From positions 24,962-39,693 of the forward strand of contig DDRA01000170.1 of assembly GCA_002343545.1 (NCBI GenBank): a DNA stretch of 14,732 bases, written 5' to 3'. Below, in pieces: positions 6,770-12,689 of this stretch (positions are counted from its first letter, which is position 1; each line of letters begins with the position of its first letter). Origin of the DNA: Bacteriovoracaceae bacterium UBA2428 (GTDB lineage Bacteria; Bdellovibrionota; UBA2428). Position numbers and translations under genes: made by a program. A model generated the notes under the pieces. It had not been told where the DNA came from. It worked only from the letters and a program-made list of their open reading frames with translations, and did not search any database.

Positions 6770-7029
6770 TTTTTTGAATTGATATCTTTCAGTGCGACGA
6801 TGTCGAGCGCTTGATCGGCCACGAGGCGTTTGAGTTTGCGATTTTCGTCTTCGAGTTCGCGCAGACGTTTCACGTCGCTTGTGCCGAGGCCGCCGAGTTT
6901 CTTTTTCCAGTAATAAATCGAAGCTTCGGACACGCCGTGCTTTCGCGTGAGCTCCTTTAGCGGCATTCCTTTTTCGAGTTCCGCGAGCACCTGAACTTTT
7001 TGTTCGTCCGTAAATTTCTTTGCCTTCAT
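6763..7029 (-). CDS. IS3-family (IS407 subgroup) transposase OrfA, HTH protein
   Basis: I chose the ATG at 7029, giving 88 residues, because GGAGG lies five bases upstream; the frame opens earlier at 7086 but inside the terminal repeat region. Residues 1-45 form the HTH_Tnp_1 domain (K-F-T-D-E-Q-K-V-Q-V-L-A-E-L, then L-T-R-K-H-G-V-S-E-A-S-I-Y-Y-W-K-K-K). A coiled coil follows (L-R-E-L-E-D-E-N-R-K-L-K-R-L-V-A). It overlaps orfB by seven bases in the -1 frame. Confidence 0.92.
   Translation of the reverse strand: MKAKKFTDEQKVQVLAELEKGMPLKELTRKHGVSEASIYYWKKKLGGLGTSDVKRLRELEDENRKLKRLVADQALDIVALKDINSKKW
6769..6775 (-). promoter_or_regulatory. Programmed -1 frameshift site of the IS407-like element
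   Basis: On the minus strand the heptamer A-AAA-AAG is in the zero frame of orfA, two codons before its TAG. A -1 slip enters the orfB frame. This is the classic IS3-family arrangement. Confidence 0.8.
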
Positions 7030-7114
7030 CGCATCCTCCCGGCCCAACTTCGGGACCGTTATGACACGAAGCTTCTTTAAACCCAACTGGTCGCGATTTC
7101 GGGGTTCAGGTCAC

Positions 7115-7327
7115 CTCAGCAAACCCGAGGTGGCAAAACTCCAGAAACATTGGCTCGCTCATATGCTTGCCTTGGTCGGCTTCTCGGTTTCGTTCTTTTT
7201 CTCAGTCGATGCCTATCTGACTTTTGCCGCCGTTGTGTGGTGGTCGCTTGGCGGTCTTTTAGGATCCTATTTTTTTCTGCGCGGCGGAATCTTGCTCAGA
7301 AGAGCTCTCTCAACAGATCGGCAATAG
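7115..7327 (+). pseudogene. 3' remnant of a two-helix membrane protein, cut by the IS407-like element
   Basis: From the IS border a plus-strand frame of 70 codons runs to TAG at 7325-7327. It reads L-S-K-P-E-V-A-K-L-Q-K-H-W-L-A-H, then two hydrophobic helices (about 36-53 and 58-76 if counted from 7061), then a basic tail. H-W-L-A-H followed by two helices and W-W-S-L-G-G resembles the '2TM domain' family, but this is a weak guess. The frame has no start of its own in non-IS sequence except an ATG at 7163, which would skip the first conserved part and has no ribosome binding site. I therefore read it as truncated. It converges on the cation transporter gene with three bases between stops. Confidence 0.5.
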
Positions 7328-7330
7328 AAC

Positions 7331-8143
7331 TCATTTTGCCAATTTGAGAATTCCCAAACCGCCCCTGAACACAATGATCGCAATGATGGCCCCGATAACA
7401 AGGTCGGGAAGTGCAGACTTGGTCAGGTAAACAACAAAGCCCGCGAGAATAACCCCGGCATTGGCGATTACGTCGTTTGTCGAGAAAATCCAGCTCGCCT
7501 TCATGTGCACACCGCCCGTGCGATGCTTGGAGAGCAGCAGAAGGCAGGTTACGTTTGCAATGAGGGCCACTGCGGCTGTCGCCATCATGAGAGGCGACTC
7601 GGGCTCTGAACCATAAATAAATCGCCTGACAACTTCAATGAGAGCTCCCGTGGCTAGCGTTACTTGCAGGTAGCCACTGAACTTTGCCGATCGTTTTTGA
7701 AGCTGTACAGCCTTTCCAACGGCATAAAGACTTAGCGAATAAACCAAAGCGTCAGCCAGCATGTCGAGTGAGTCGGCGATGAGGCCCGTTGAATCAGCGA
7801 TAAAACCTAAAATAATCTCGGCAACAAACATCACGCCATTAATCGCCAAGAGCTGTTTTAAGACTCTGGCTTCGCCAATCGGATCAACATGCTCGTCGTC
7901 AATAATGGACTCATCATACTCAATGTTGCGCGATGCTTTAAGTGAGGCGCCGAGGTTCAGAGGCACGAGTACAGATAGCAACCCAGCCGGATCTCCAGCG
8001 TGAACAACAGACAACTCCCTCGCAGTAAGGTCAAAGGCCAACTTTTTAACATGAGGATTGCCGTCAAAGGCCATTCGAATAAGACGCTCCTCAGAAGGGC
8101 AATCCATTTTTTTTACACTAAAGACTGTTTGAAATGTTTTCAT
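7331..8143 (-). CDS. CDF-type cation transporter with N-terminal HMA-like domain
   Basis: A 270-residue inner-membrane cation diffusion facilitator, expected to export divalent metal from the cytosol by proton antiport. Residues 1-70 form a small HMA-like fold in which the usual M-x-C-x-x-C is replaced by M-D-C-P-S-E-E (13-19). Residues 95-270 form the transport domain with about six helices. Candidate metal-site residues are D127-x3-D131 in helix 2 (A-D-S-L-D-M-L-A-D-A) and D224-x3-N228 in helix 5 (S-T-N-D-V-I-A-N-A-G). The usual His of TM5 H-x3-D is absent, so specificity may differ from zinc. The protein ends right after helix 6, with no C-terminal cytosolic CDF domain; the N-terminal domain may replace it. 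It is last in the arsR-dsb operon, 10 bases after the dsbA-like gene, with AGGGA before its ATG. A frameshifted paralogue lies at 13481-14319. Confidence 0.9.
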   Translation of the reverse strand: MKTFQTVFSVKKMDCPSEERLIRMAFDGNPHVKKLAFDLTARELSVVHAGDPAGLLSVLVPLNLGASLKASRNIEYDESIIDDEHVDPIGEARVLKQLLAINGVMFVAEIILGFIADSTGLIADSLDMLADALVYSLSLYAVGKAVQLQKRSAKFSGYLQVTLATGALIEVVRRFIYGSEPESPLMMATAAVALIANVTCLLLLSKHRTGGVHMKASWIFSTNDVIANAGVILAGFVVYLTKSALPDLVIGAIIAIIVFRGGLGILKLAK

Positions 8144-8153
8144 GACTGCTTCC

Positions 8154-8807
8154 CTATTTCGAGAGTTCTTCCTGGATCAGTCGTCGAAGCGATTCTTCAC
8201 CTAGCTCCATAAGCATTCTACCGTTCACAAAAAATGAAGGAGTTCCTTTGACGCCTACCTCTACCCCAACTTGCTCATCTTGCTTGATAAGATCGACATA
8301 CTTTCCGCTATCGATAGCCGACTGGAGCGCGATCATGTCGAGCCCAACTGAGCGGGCGTACGACATTATGAGTTTAGTTTGCGGTTCAGCGCGATCCGCC
8401 CACTCTGCCTGCCGTTCAAGTAGAGTCTCAAGCATTTGCCAGCCCTTGTCTTGCTCGCGCGCAAACTCGATAACCTGAGCGGCAAGTACAGAGCTCCGAT
8501 GGTAGGGCATATATCGAAAGTCAAAGCGGACGCCTTCAAACTCTTTAGTCAGCTGCTTGACCTTCGGATAGAAAGCTCGGCACGAGCCACACTCAGGATC
8601 AAGGAATTCGACGACAACCACTTTAGCCATCGAAGGCCCCAAGCTGAGTGCACCGTCTCTTATGAGTCTATTTTGTGAGGCCGAGATACTTGTTTCTTTC
8701 TCAGCCTGAACATTCTGCTCTTTATTCTTAAATGCCCAAGTTCCAACGAAGAATAGGGCGACGGCTATAACTGCAATGCTTGAAACTACATAAAGTTCTT
8801 TTTTCAT
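8154..8807 (-). CDS. DsbA-like thioredoxin-fold disulfide oxidoreductase
   Basis: I chose the ATG at 8807 (217 residues): it opens with M-K-K-E-L-Y and an uncleaved-looking membrane anchor (about 6-24) and overlaps the dsbB stop as ATGA. The periplasmic domain is DsbA/DSBA-like (Thioredoxin_4 type). The active site is C73-G-S-C76 in E-F-L-D-P-E-C-G-S-C-R-A-F-Y, and the cis-proline is P190 in V-K-G-T-P-S-F-F-V-N-G. The helical insert between them is typical of the family. Together with the adjoining DsbB it should introduce disulfides into exported proteins. The membrane anchor and E-C-G-S-C site are closer to BdbD-type oxidases than to E. coli DsbA (C-P-H-C). It lies in the arsR-controlled operon, so its substrates are probably linked to metal stress. 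Confidence 0.93.
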   Translation of the reverse strand: MKKELYVVSSIAVIAVALFFVGTWAFKNKEQNVQAEKETSISASQNRLIRDGALSLGPSMAKVVVVEFLDPECGSCRAFYPKVKQLTKEFEGVRFDFRYMPYHRSSVLAAQVIEFAREQDKGWQMLETLLERQAEWADRAEPQTKLIMSYARSVGLDMIALQSAIDSGKYVDLIKQDEQVGVEVGVKGTPSFFVNGRMLMELGEESLRRLIQEELSK

Positions 8808-9265
8808 AAAAGGAAACCTTTCCCTTGGCGCTCCTGCAAACGAAGCTGCCAGGTCATTAAGATGAAAATGGATAAAAAGGAGAAAAGAGAGAGTAGCGGA
8901 ATTGTTACAAAACCAAACCACTCAAGCTGCCTCGTGGTACAAGAGACACCCTGCACACAAGGCGCAAGACTTTCGGGGATAACGTGGTAGTAGAGAAGAT
9001 TGTGATAGATGCTTACGATTAGCCCAGGACCTACTAGCGCGAATGCGTATACAGCGGTTCGAGCATCGCGCATCACAATTCCAAGCGGAGTGATGATGGC
9101 TAGTGGGTACATGAAAATACGTTGGTACCAACACAAAGAGCACGGGGGTAGCTTCATTACCTCGCTGAAGAAAAGGCTACCTAGAGTTGCCCCTATGGCT
9201 ACAATCCAAGCCAGGTAAAGCAGTCTTGTCTTAATAGGATTAGTGCTGAATACAAGGTGAGACAT
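8804..9265 (-). CDS. DsbB/BdbC-type disulfide bond formation protein
   Basis: I chose the ATG at 9265 (153 residues) because it overlaps the lspA stop as TGATG. This is a four-helix inner-membrane protein that reoxidises the DsbA partner and passes electrons to quinone. Both periplasmic cysteine pairs are present: C42-S-L-C45 in K-L-P-P-C-S-L-C-W-Y-Q-R-I, which is the family signature, and C103/C109 in A-P-C-V-Q-G-V-S-C. Length and helix spacing fit BdbC. The stop overlaps the dsbA-like start by four bases (ATGA), so the pair is translationally coupled and almost certainly a matched redox pair. Confidence 0.94.
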   Translation of the reverse strand: MSHLVFSTNPIKTRLLYLAWIVAIGATLGSLFFSEVMKLPPCSLCWYQRIFMYPLAIITPLGIVMRDARTAVYAFALVGPGLIVSIYHNLLYYHVIPESLAPCVQGVSCTTRQLEWFGFVTIPLLSLFSFLSIFILMTWQLRLQERQGKGFLL

Positions 9266-9834
9266 CAACCGCTTATGCCTCCGTCTTTTCCAACTCTCAA
9301 AGACTGAATGATGAGGAGCCCCATTGCCAACATAATGGCGCAATCTGCAAGATTAAATATTGGCCAGTGGCAGGTGCCTGGGCTGATCGGAAAAAATTGA
9401 GGTAAGCAGCCATTATCGCTTCGGTAGTACCAGTCGATAAAGTCCGTTACGCGGCCATCAGGAAGTCGATCCCAGAAGTTTCCAATAGCTCCACCAATCA
9501 CCAGCCCGATTGAGATCGGTCCCAGAATCTCGGAGGGTTTAAATTTTGAGACGTAGCTGCGCCAAAGGACAAGAAGGACAGCCGGCGGCAAAAGCAGAAG
9601 AACTCCCTTTCGAATAGATTCGGGCAAATTCTTCAACATTCCGAACGCCGCGCCGTGGTTATAAGTTAGGGTAAAATTGAACCAGCCAAAGACTTCTGTG
9701 AAATCTCCTTCACGAGCAAAGGCTGCTTCGGCCAGACTTTTCGTCCAGATATCAAGAGAGAAGACGACTGCGGCAATCAGCAGCATGATGATGTAGATTC
9801 TACGGTGACTGCCTGGTTGAGCTGACACTAGCAT
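9265..9834 (-). CDS. lspA: Lipoprotein signal peptidase (signal peptidase II), operon-borne copy
   Basis: A 189-residue aspartic protease of the inner membrane that removes signal peptides from prolipoproteins. All conserved blocks are present: D-I-W-T-K (28-32), T-Y-N-H-G-A-A-F-G (57-65), I-G-G-A-I-G-N-F-W-D-R (113-123), V-T-D-F-I-D with catalytic D131, and F-N-L-A-D with catalytic D164. Four helices are visible. Between the catalytic aspartates the loop is longer than in the E. coli enzyme and holds two cysteines, C143 and C155, on the periplasmic side. Its start overlaps dsbD by seven bases and its stop overlaps dsbB by one. An lspA inside a metal-regulated operon recalls PbrC of the pbr lead-resistance system, where an LspA-type peptidase accompanies the transporters; the housekeeping lspA is probably elsewhere. 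Confidence 0.95.
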   Translation of the reverse strand: MLVSAQPGSHRRIYIIMLLIAAVVFSLDIWTKSLAEAAFAREGDFTEVFGWFNFTLTYNHGAAFGMLKNLPESIRKGVLLLLPPAVLLVLWRSYVSKFKPSEILGPISIGLVIGGAIGNFWDRLPDGRVTDFIDWYYRSDNGCLPQFFPISPGTCHWPIFNLADCAIMLAMGLLIIQSLRVGKDGGISG

Positions 9835-11573
9835 TCCCTCTCAGCTCTTTTCAGGCGCGCAAGAAACCTTGAAGCATTTTCAAAACCGAAGAGTTTCAAT
9901 TTCGCACAAACTCGGCCGCCCGGCGCAGCAAGAAGCACAGTCGGAAGGGCTACGACGCCAAAATCTTTCGATAATGCATCAGTATCCTGCGTTGAAGTTG
10001 TCATATCGACCCGAACCATTTCCCATGTCCCCAACTCAAAGAGGGTTGCTACACTTGGGTGAGAAAAAGTTTCATTTTCAAGCTGAATGCAGGGCGGACA
10101 CCAATCGGCCCTAAAATCTATTACCGTAAACTTAGTTTTCGTCCATTCGCTGAAACTTCGTACTGGGTATTTGATTTCTGAATTCGCGGGAACTGCGCTT
10201 TCACCAAGAAGCCTGACTCCAGGCACAAGAAAAAACAGCGCGGAAACGCACATAAGCAAAGTGCCAAAAGCTTTCACGAACGGAGTAAAACGACCAATTC
10301 CCCTAAGCTTCTTTTTAAGCGACAGCATTAGGAATCCAAGGACAAGAAACGGAAGGCTCATTCCCACACCAAATACGGAGAGGAGAAAAAAGCCTTCAAG
10401 ATAGGGGAGGTTTCCTTGCGCCGCTGCGGCTGCAAGCCATACCAAAATAGCCATTAGTACGGGGCCAACACACGGAGCCGCAACCACTCCAATCCCTGCA
10501 CCCATGAAACCAGCCTTTGAGATAGCGGCAATTTTTTGCGAAAGCGAATACTTTCCCGGCTCTGCGGTTTCGCCTTCCGGTTTTGCTAACGTGTTAACTA
10601 GAAAGCCCGGCATCGGAAAGGCCACGACGCCGGAAAAAAACACCGCCGAGACTAAGATAAGAAGACCTATCCCAATCAAAAAAAATGGAGTTTGAGTTAA
10701 CGAGCCAAAGAGCGAGCCACTTGCAACGGTAAGAGTGCCAAGAACTGCGTAGGTAAGCGTCATGCCGAGACAGTAGCTCAAGATAAGTAGGACGCTTGAG
10801 CTCTTATGTTGAGAGCCCCATCGAGAGAAAAGTGCCAAGGTGATTGGATATATCGGATAGACGCAAGGGGTAAATGCCGTTAGGAGGCCCGCCAAAAAAA
10901 CAATCAACAGACCAATCGGTGAGGTTATTCCTTCCTCTAAGAACGCAAGGCTTTCCTGAAAATATGCGTTCACACGATCCCAGTATGTCTCTTTCTCGCC
11001 ATAGGCATCTGGAACAGCTGCTTGGGTGGATGGCGGCGCAAGAGCGAGCTTCACCGCCGCAGGCAGGAAGCAAATATTGGCATCACAGGCCTGAAACGTA
11101 ACGCCTAGATCAACACTTTCGGAACTAACTGCAGGCGAGCCTTCTGTCTTCGCAAGGCCTACGCGGAAAACAGACTCACCGGAGTAGCCATCCATGTAAG
11201 TTTTGGTGATGGGATCAAGAAACTTACTTGTTTTGGCTTTTTCAATACCGCTAATTTTCCATAACTCTTTGTTGTCACGTGCCGATGGCAAAACCCAAAA
11301 AGCCGTCTTATCGACGTAGAGATGAAAGCGCCCACGAACGTTGAGTGTGACTTTTACCGTAAGGACGTCGGGGTCTTCAGAGGCTTCAATCTCTCCTCTA
11401 ACTCCAACAGCTTTCTTTACCTCTGATGAAAGTTCCTCAAAAGGTACCGGCGTAAGAGTGTTCGGCGATGCTGCCTCAGCTAGTGAACCAAATGTGACCG
11501 TGAAAAAGGCGGCAAAGATCAATAGCAACGAGAGGCTACTGCCCGGGCCTCTAGGCGCGTTCTGGGTGGTCAC
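9828..11573 (-). CDS. dsbD: Thiol:disulfide interchange protein DsbD, three-domain
   Basis: A 581-residue protein that moves electrons from cytosolic thioredoxin to periplasmic thiol proteins. It has a signal peptide (about 1-35) and an N-terminal immunoglobulin-like domain with C163-D-A-N-I-C168, the DsbDalpha cysteine pair. The central eight-helix domain (about 215-455) holds its redox pair in T-P-C237-V-Y-P and A-P-C368-V-G-P. The C-terminal thioredoxin-like domain has W-C492-P-P-C495 and cis-Pro544 in V-A-L-P-T. All six catalytic cysteines are present. The start is GTG at 11573, three bases after the arsR stop. It pairs a reducing pathway with the oxidising DsbA/DsbB pair in one operon. 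The terminal residue is also Cys (R-E-C), created in the seven-base overlap with lspA. Confidence 0.95.
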   Translation of the reverse strand: MTTQNAPRGPGSSLSLLLIFAAFFTVTFGSLAEAASPNTLTPVPFEELSSEVKKAVGVRGEIEASEDPDVLTVKVTLNVRGRFHLYVDKTAFWVLPSARDNKELWKISGIEKAKTSKFLDPITKTYMDGYSGESVFRVGLAKTEGSPAVSSESVDLGVTFQACDANICFLPAAVKLALAPPSTQAAVPDAYGEKETYWDRVNAYFQESLAFLEEGITSPIGLLIVFLAGLLTAFTPCVYPIYPITLALFSRWGSQHKSSSVLLILSYCLGMTLTYAVLGTLTVASGSLFGSLTQTPFFLIGIGLLILVSAVFFSGVVAFPMPGFLVNTLAKPEGETAEPGKYSLSQKIAAISKAGFMGAGIGVVAAPCVGPVLMAILVWLAAAAAQGNLPYLEGFFLLSVFGVGMSLPFLVLGFLMLSLKKKLRGIGRFTPFVKAFGTLLMCVSALFFLVPGVRLLGESAVPANSEIKYPVRSFSEWTKTKFTVIDFRADWCPPCIQLENETFSHPSVATLFELGTWEMVRVDMTTSTQDTDALSKDFGVVALPTVLLAAPGGRVCAKLKLFGFENASRFLARLKRAEREC

Positions 11574-11576
11574 TGT

Positions 11577-11987
11577 TCACCCGCCAAGACTGCCGGTTGC
11601 ACCGGATTTGCTGTCGCCTGAAGGTGTTCGGCATCTGCCTTCCGACCGGATAGGAATGCGTTCAGAAAATCGCTTGAGGTCCGACTCAAAAACTCTCGTG
11701 TGATCGGGGAAAAGCAAAATGCACTTAGCGAGAGATTGGAAGACCTTCGAACCAGACACCAGTCGATGGTAAATCCACCGACCTTCTTTTTCGGCGGAGA
11801 GAAGCCCTGCGTTTCGAAGTATCTTCAAGTGCCGCGAAATATTGTATTCAGCTTCGCCTAGGCAATCGACCAATTCACAAAGACAAGCTTCGTCACGAGT
11901 TGCAGCCAATAGGCGCACAATTCTTAGTCGCGTTGAATCCGAAAGCGCCTGAAATACCTCAAATCCGTCCGGCACAACTACATGCAT
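11577..11987 (-). CDS. ArsR/SmtB-family metal(loid)-responsive repressor
   Basis: A 136-residue winged-helix repressor. The fold is clear: F-Q-A-L-S-D-S-T-R-L-R-I-V-R-L-L (12-27), C35-L-C37-E-L-V-D-C42-L-G, a recognition helix from N49 (N-I-S-R-H-L-K-I-L-R-N-A-G-L-L), and the wing E-G-R-W-I-Y-H-R-L. The cysteines sit in the alpha-3 segment where ArsR and CadC sense As(III)/Sb(III) or Cd/Pb, but the spacing C-x-C-x4-C differs from ArsR's C-V-C-x2-C. The effector is therefore uncertain among thiophilic metals and metalloids. The C-terminal tail after about residue 110 is basic, polar and atypically long. First gene of the operon; a perfect inverted repeat begins 12 bases upstream of its ATG, so it probably represses itself and the divergent gene. 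No strong ribosome binding site is seen. Confidence 0.92.
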   Translation of the reverse strand: MHVVVPDGFEVFQALSDSTRLRIVRLLAATRDEACLCELVDCLGEAEYNISRHLKILRNAGLLSAEKEGRWIYHRLVSGSKVFQSLAKCILLFPDHTRVFESDLKRFSERIPIRSEGRCRTPSGDSKSGATGSLGG

Positions 11988-11999
11988 CCATCGAATCTT

Positions 12000-12029
12000 A
12001 CCATACTTGCACTAAAATGCAAGTATGGT
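12000..12029. promoter_or_regulatory. Perfect inverted repeat, probable ArsR-type operator between divergent genes
   Basis: Two 12-base arms, ACCATACTTGCA (12000-12011) and TGCAAGTATGGT (12018-12029), are perfect reverse complements around the six-base spacer CTAAAA. The site lies 12 bases from the arsR start and 36 bases from the start of the small exported protein gene. Imperfect 12-2-12-like repeats are usual ArsR/SmtB operators, so this is the likely autoregulatory site. On the minus strand TTGCTT (about 12033-12038) followed about 17 bases on by TTTTAG could be the operon promoter, overlapping the repeat. Confidence 0.75.
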
Positions 12030-12052
12030 ACCTTAAGCAATATGAACCATTT

Positions 12053-12060
12053 GAAGGAGG
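12053..12060 (+). promoter_or_regulatory. Strong ribosome binding site of the small exported protein
   Basis: GAAGGAGG ends five bases before the ATG at 12066. It is one of the best matches to the anti-Shine-Dalgarno sequence in the window and supports real translation of the small divergent gene. Confidence 0.75.
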
Positions 12061-12065
12061 TTTCC

Positions 12066-12327
12066 ATGATGAAGGCGTTTATCTTGTCCGCGGGTCTTTT
12101 CGGTGCTTTGGCATACGCTAATACTGCACGCGATCAGCAAAACCCGAACCAAGCAGCTCGCGCAGCGAAAGTAGAGTCACGAGAAAATGGCGGCCTGTTT
12201 GAATTCCGGAAAAACGACTCGAGAGTGCCGAGAAGAGGCAGTCCCTGCTTACTCTTGGGACCATGATGATACGCATGATAGCTGCTGGCATGACGCTAGA
12301 TACGATTCAGGCCGCTCCTGCTGCTAG
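12066..12327 (+). pseudogene. Small exported Cys/His/Asp-rich protein, apparently frameshifted
   Basis: The ATG at 12066 follows a strong ribosome binding site and starts a signal peptide (K-A-F-I-L-S-A-G-L-F-G-A-L-A-Y-A-N). The zero frame ends at TGA 12264-12266 (66 residues), but its last third looks like noise. The +1 frame is open from 12175 to TAG 12325-12327 and looks protein-like: M-A-A-C-L-N-S-G-K-T-T-R-E-C, then Y-S-W-D-H-D-D-T-H-D-S-C-W-H-D, ending S-C-C. Dropping one A from the AAAA run at 12184-12187 joins them into an 86-residue protein with five cysteines and an Asp/His cluster, as expected of a periplasmic metal-binding or disulfide-bonded protein. Either the gene carries a frameshift, the base is a sequencing error, or a +1 shift is used. 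It is divergent from the arsR-dsb operon across the shared inverted repeat. Family unknown. Confidence 0.55.
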
Positions 12328-12433
12328 TACGCTTAATTGAGACACAACCTCTTTTCGGAGATCGCACCAGCCTTCGCCGACGCGCCGCCTGATTTAAATA
12401 GGAGAAGCGTTGCCTCCCTAACGGCCAGAAACG

Positions 12434-12643
12434 TCACTGCGGATAGCGCCGTTCGATAAACTCTCCGCGCCTTCCACATGAACGAGTTTTTGCATTGTAG
12501 TCTCGATCCCACTCCGTGCAGAAGCCCGGCTGCCCCCAATCGACCCTGAGCAGATCGACCTGAGCCTCGTGCATCCGAAGCACCCTATAGGTCAACTCAC
12601 CTGAGGACTGTCGAACAAATTCCCAATCACCTGCCAATACCAC
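12434..12643 (-). CDS. Small hypothetical protein
   Basis: The GTG at 12643, preceded by GGGGGGAG, gives 69 residues. The frame extends to 12736, but the extra part runs into the decayed transposase. The product looks protein-like in composition: A-G-D-W-E-F-V-R-Q-S-S-G-E-L, then Y-R-V-L-R-M-H-E-A-Q-V-D-L-L-R-V-D-W, then F-C-T-E-W-D-R-D-Y. It has two cysteines, no signal peptide from this start and a basic C-terminus (C-G-R-R-G-E-F-I-E-R-R). I recognise no family. It may be a fragment whose 5' end was lost to the IS remnant. It converges on the small exported protein gene; 12328-12433 between them holds nothing recognisable. Confidence 0.4.
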   Translation of the reverse strand: MVLAGDWEFVRQSSGELTYRVLRMHEAQVDLLRVDWGQPGFCTEWDRDYNAKTRSCGRRGEFIERRYPQ

Positions 12644-12689
12644 GCGGCTCCCCCCGAAAACCGTGAATCTTGAAAGATGAGTCACACCG

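Larger units (their letters stand above)
5887..7113 (-). mobile_element. Complete IS3-family element, IS407 subgroup
   Basis: A 1227-bp insertion sequence with orfA and orfB on the minus strand. The terminal inverted repeats begin TGACCTGAACCCCGAA at both ends (left from 5887; right read inward from 7113); TGACCTG-type ends are typical of IS407-like elements. IS407 relatives usually duplicate 4 bp, but the flanks here differ (TAAT left, CCTC right), so no target duplication is visible. The right end cuts into a plus-strand membrane-protein gene whose 5' part is not found left of the element. That fits a deletion next to the IS or recombination between copies. Confidence 0.88.

Noticed and set aside
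12263..12340. Short ATG frame overlapping the TGA of the small exported gene
   Set aside because: No ribosome binding site of its own, and the +1 frame gives a far better explanation of this stretch.
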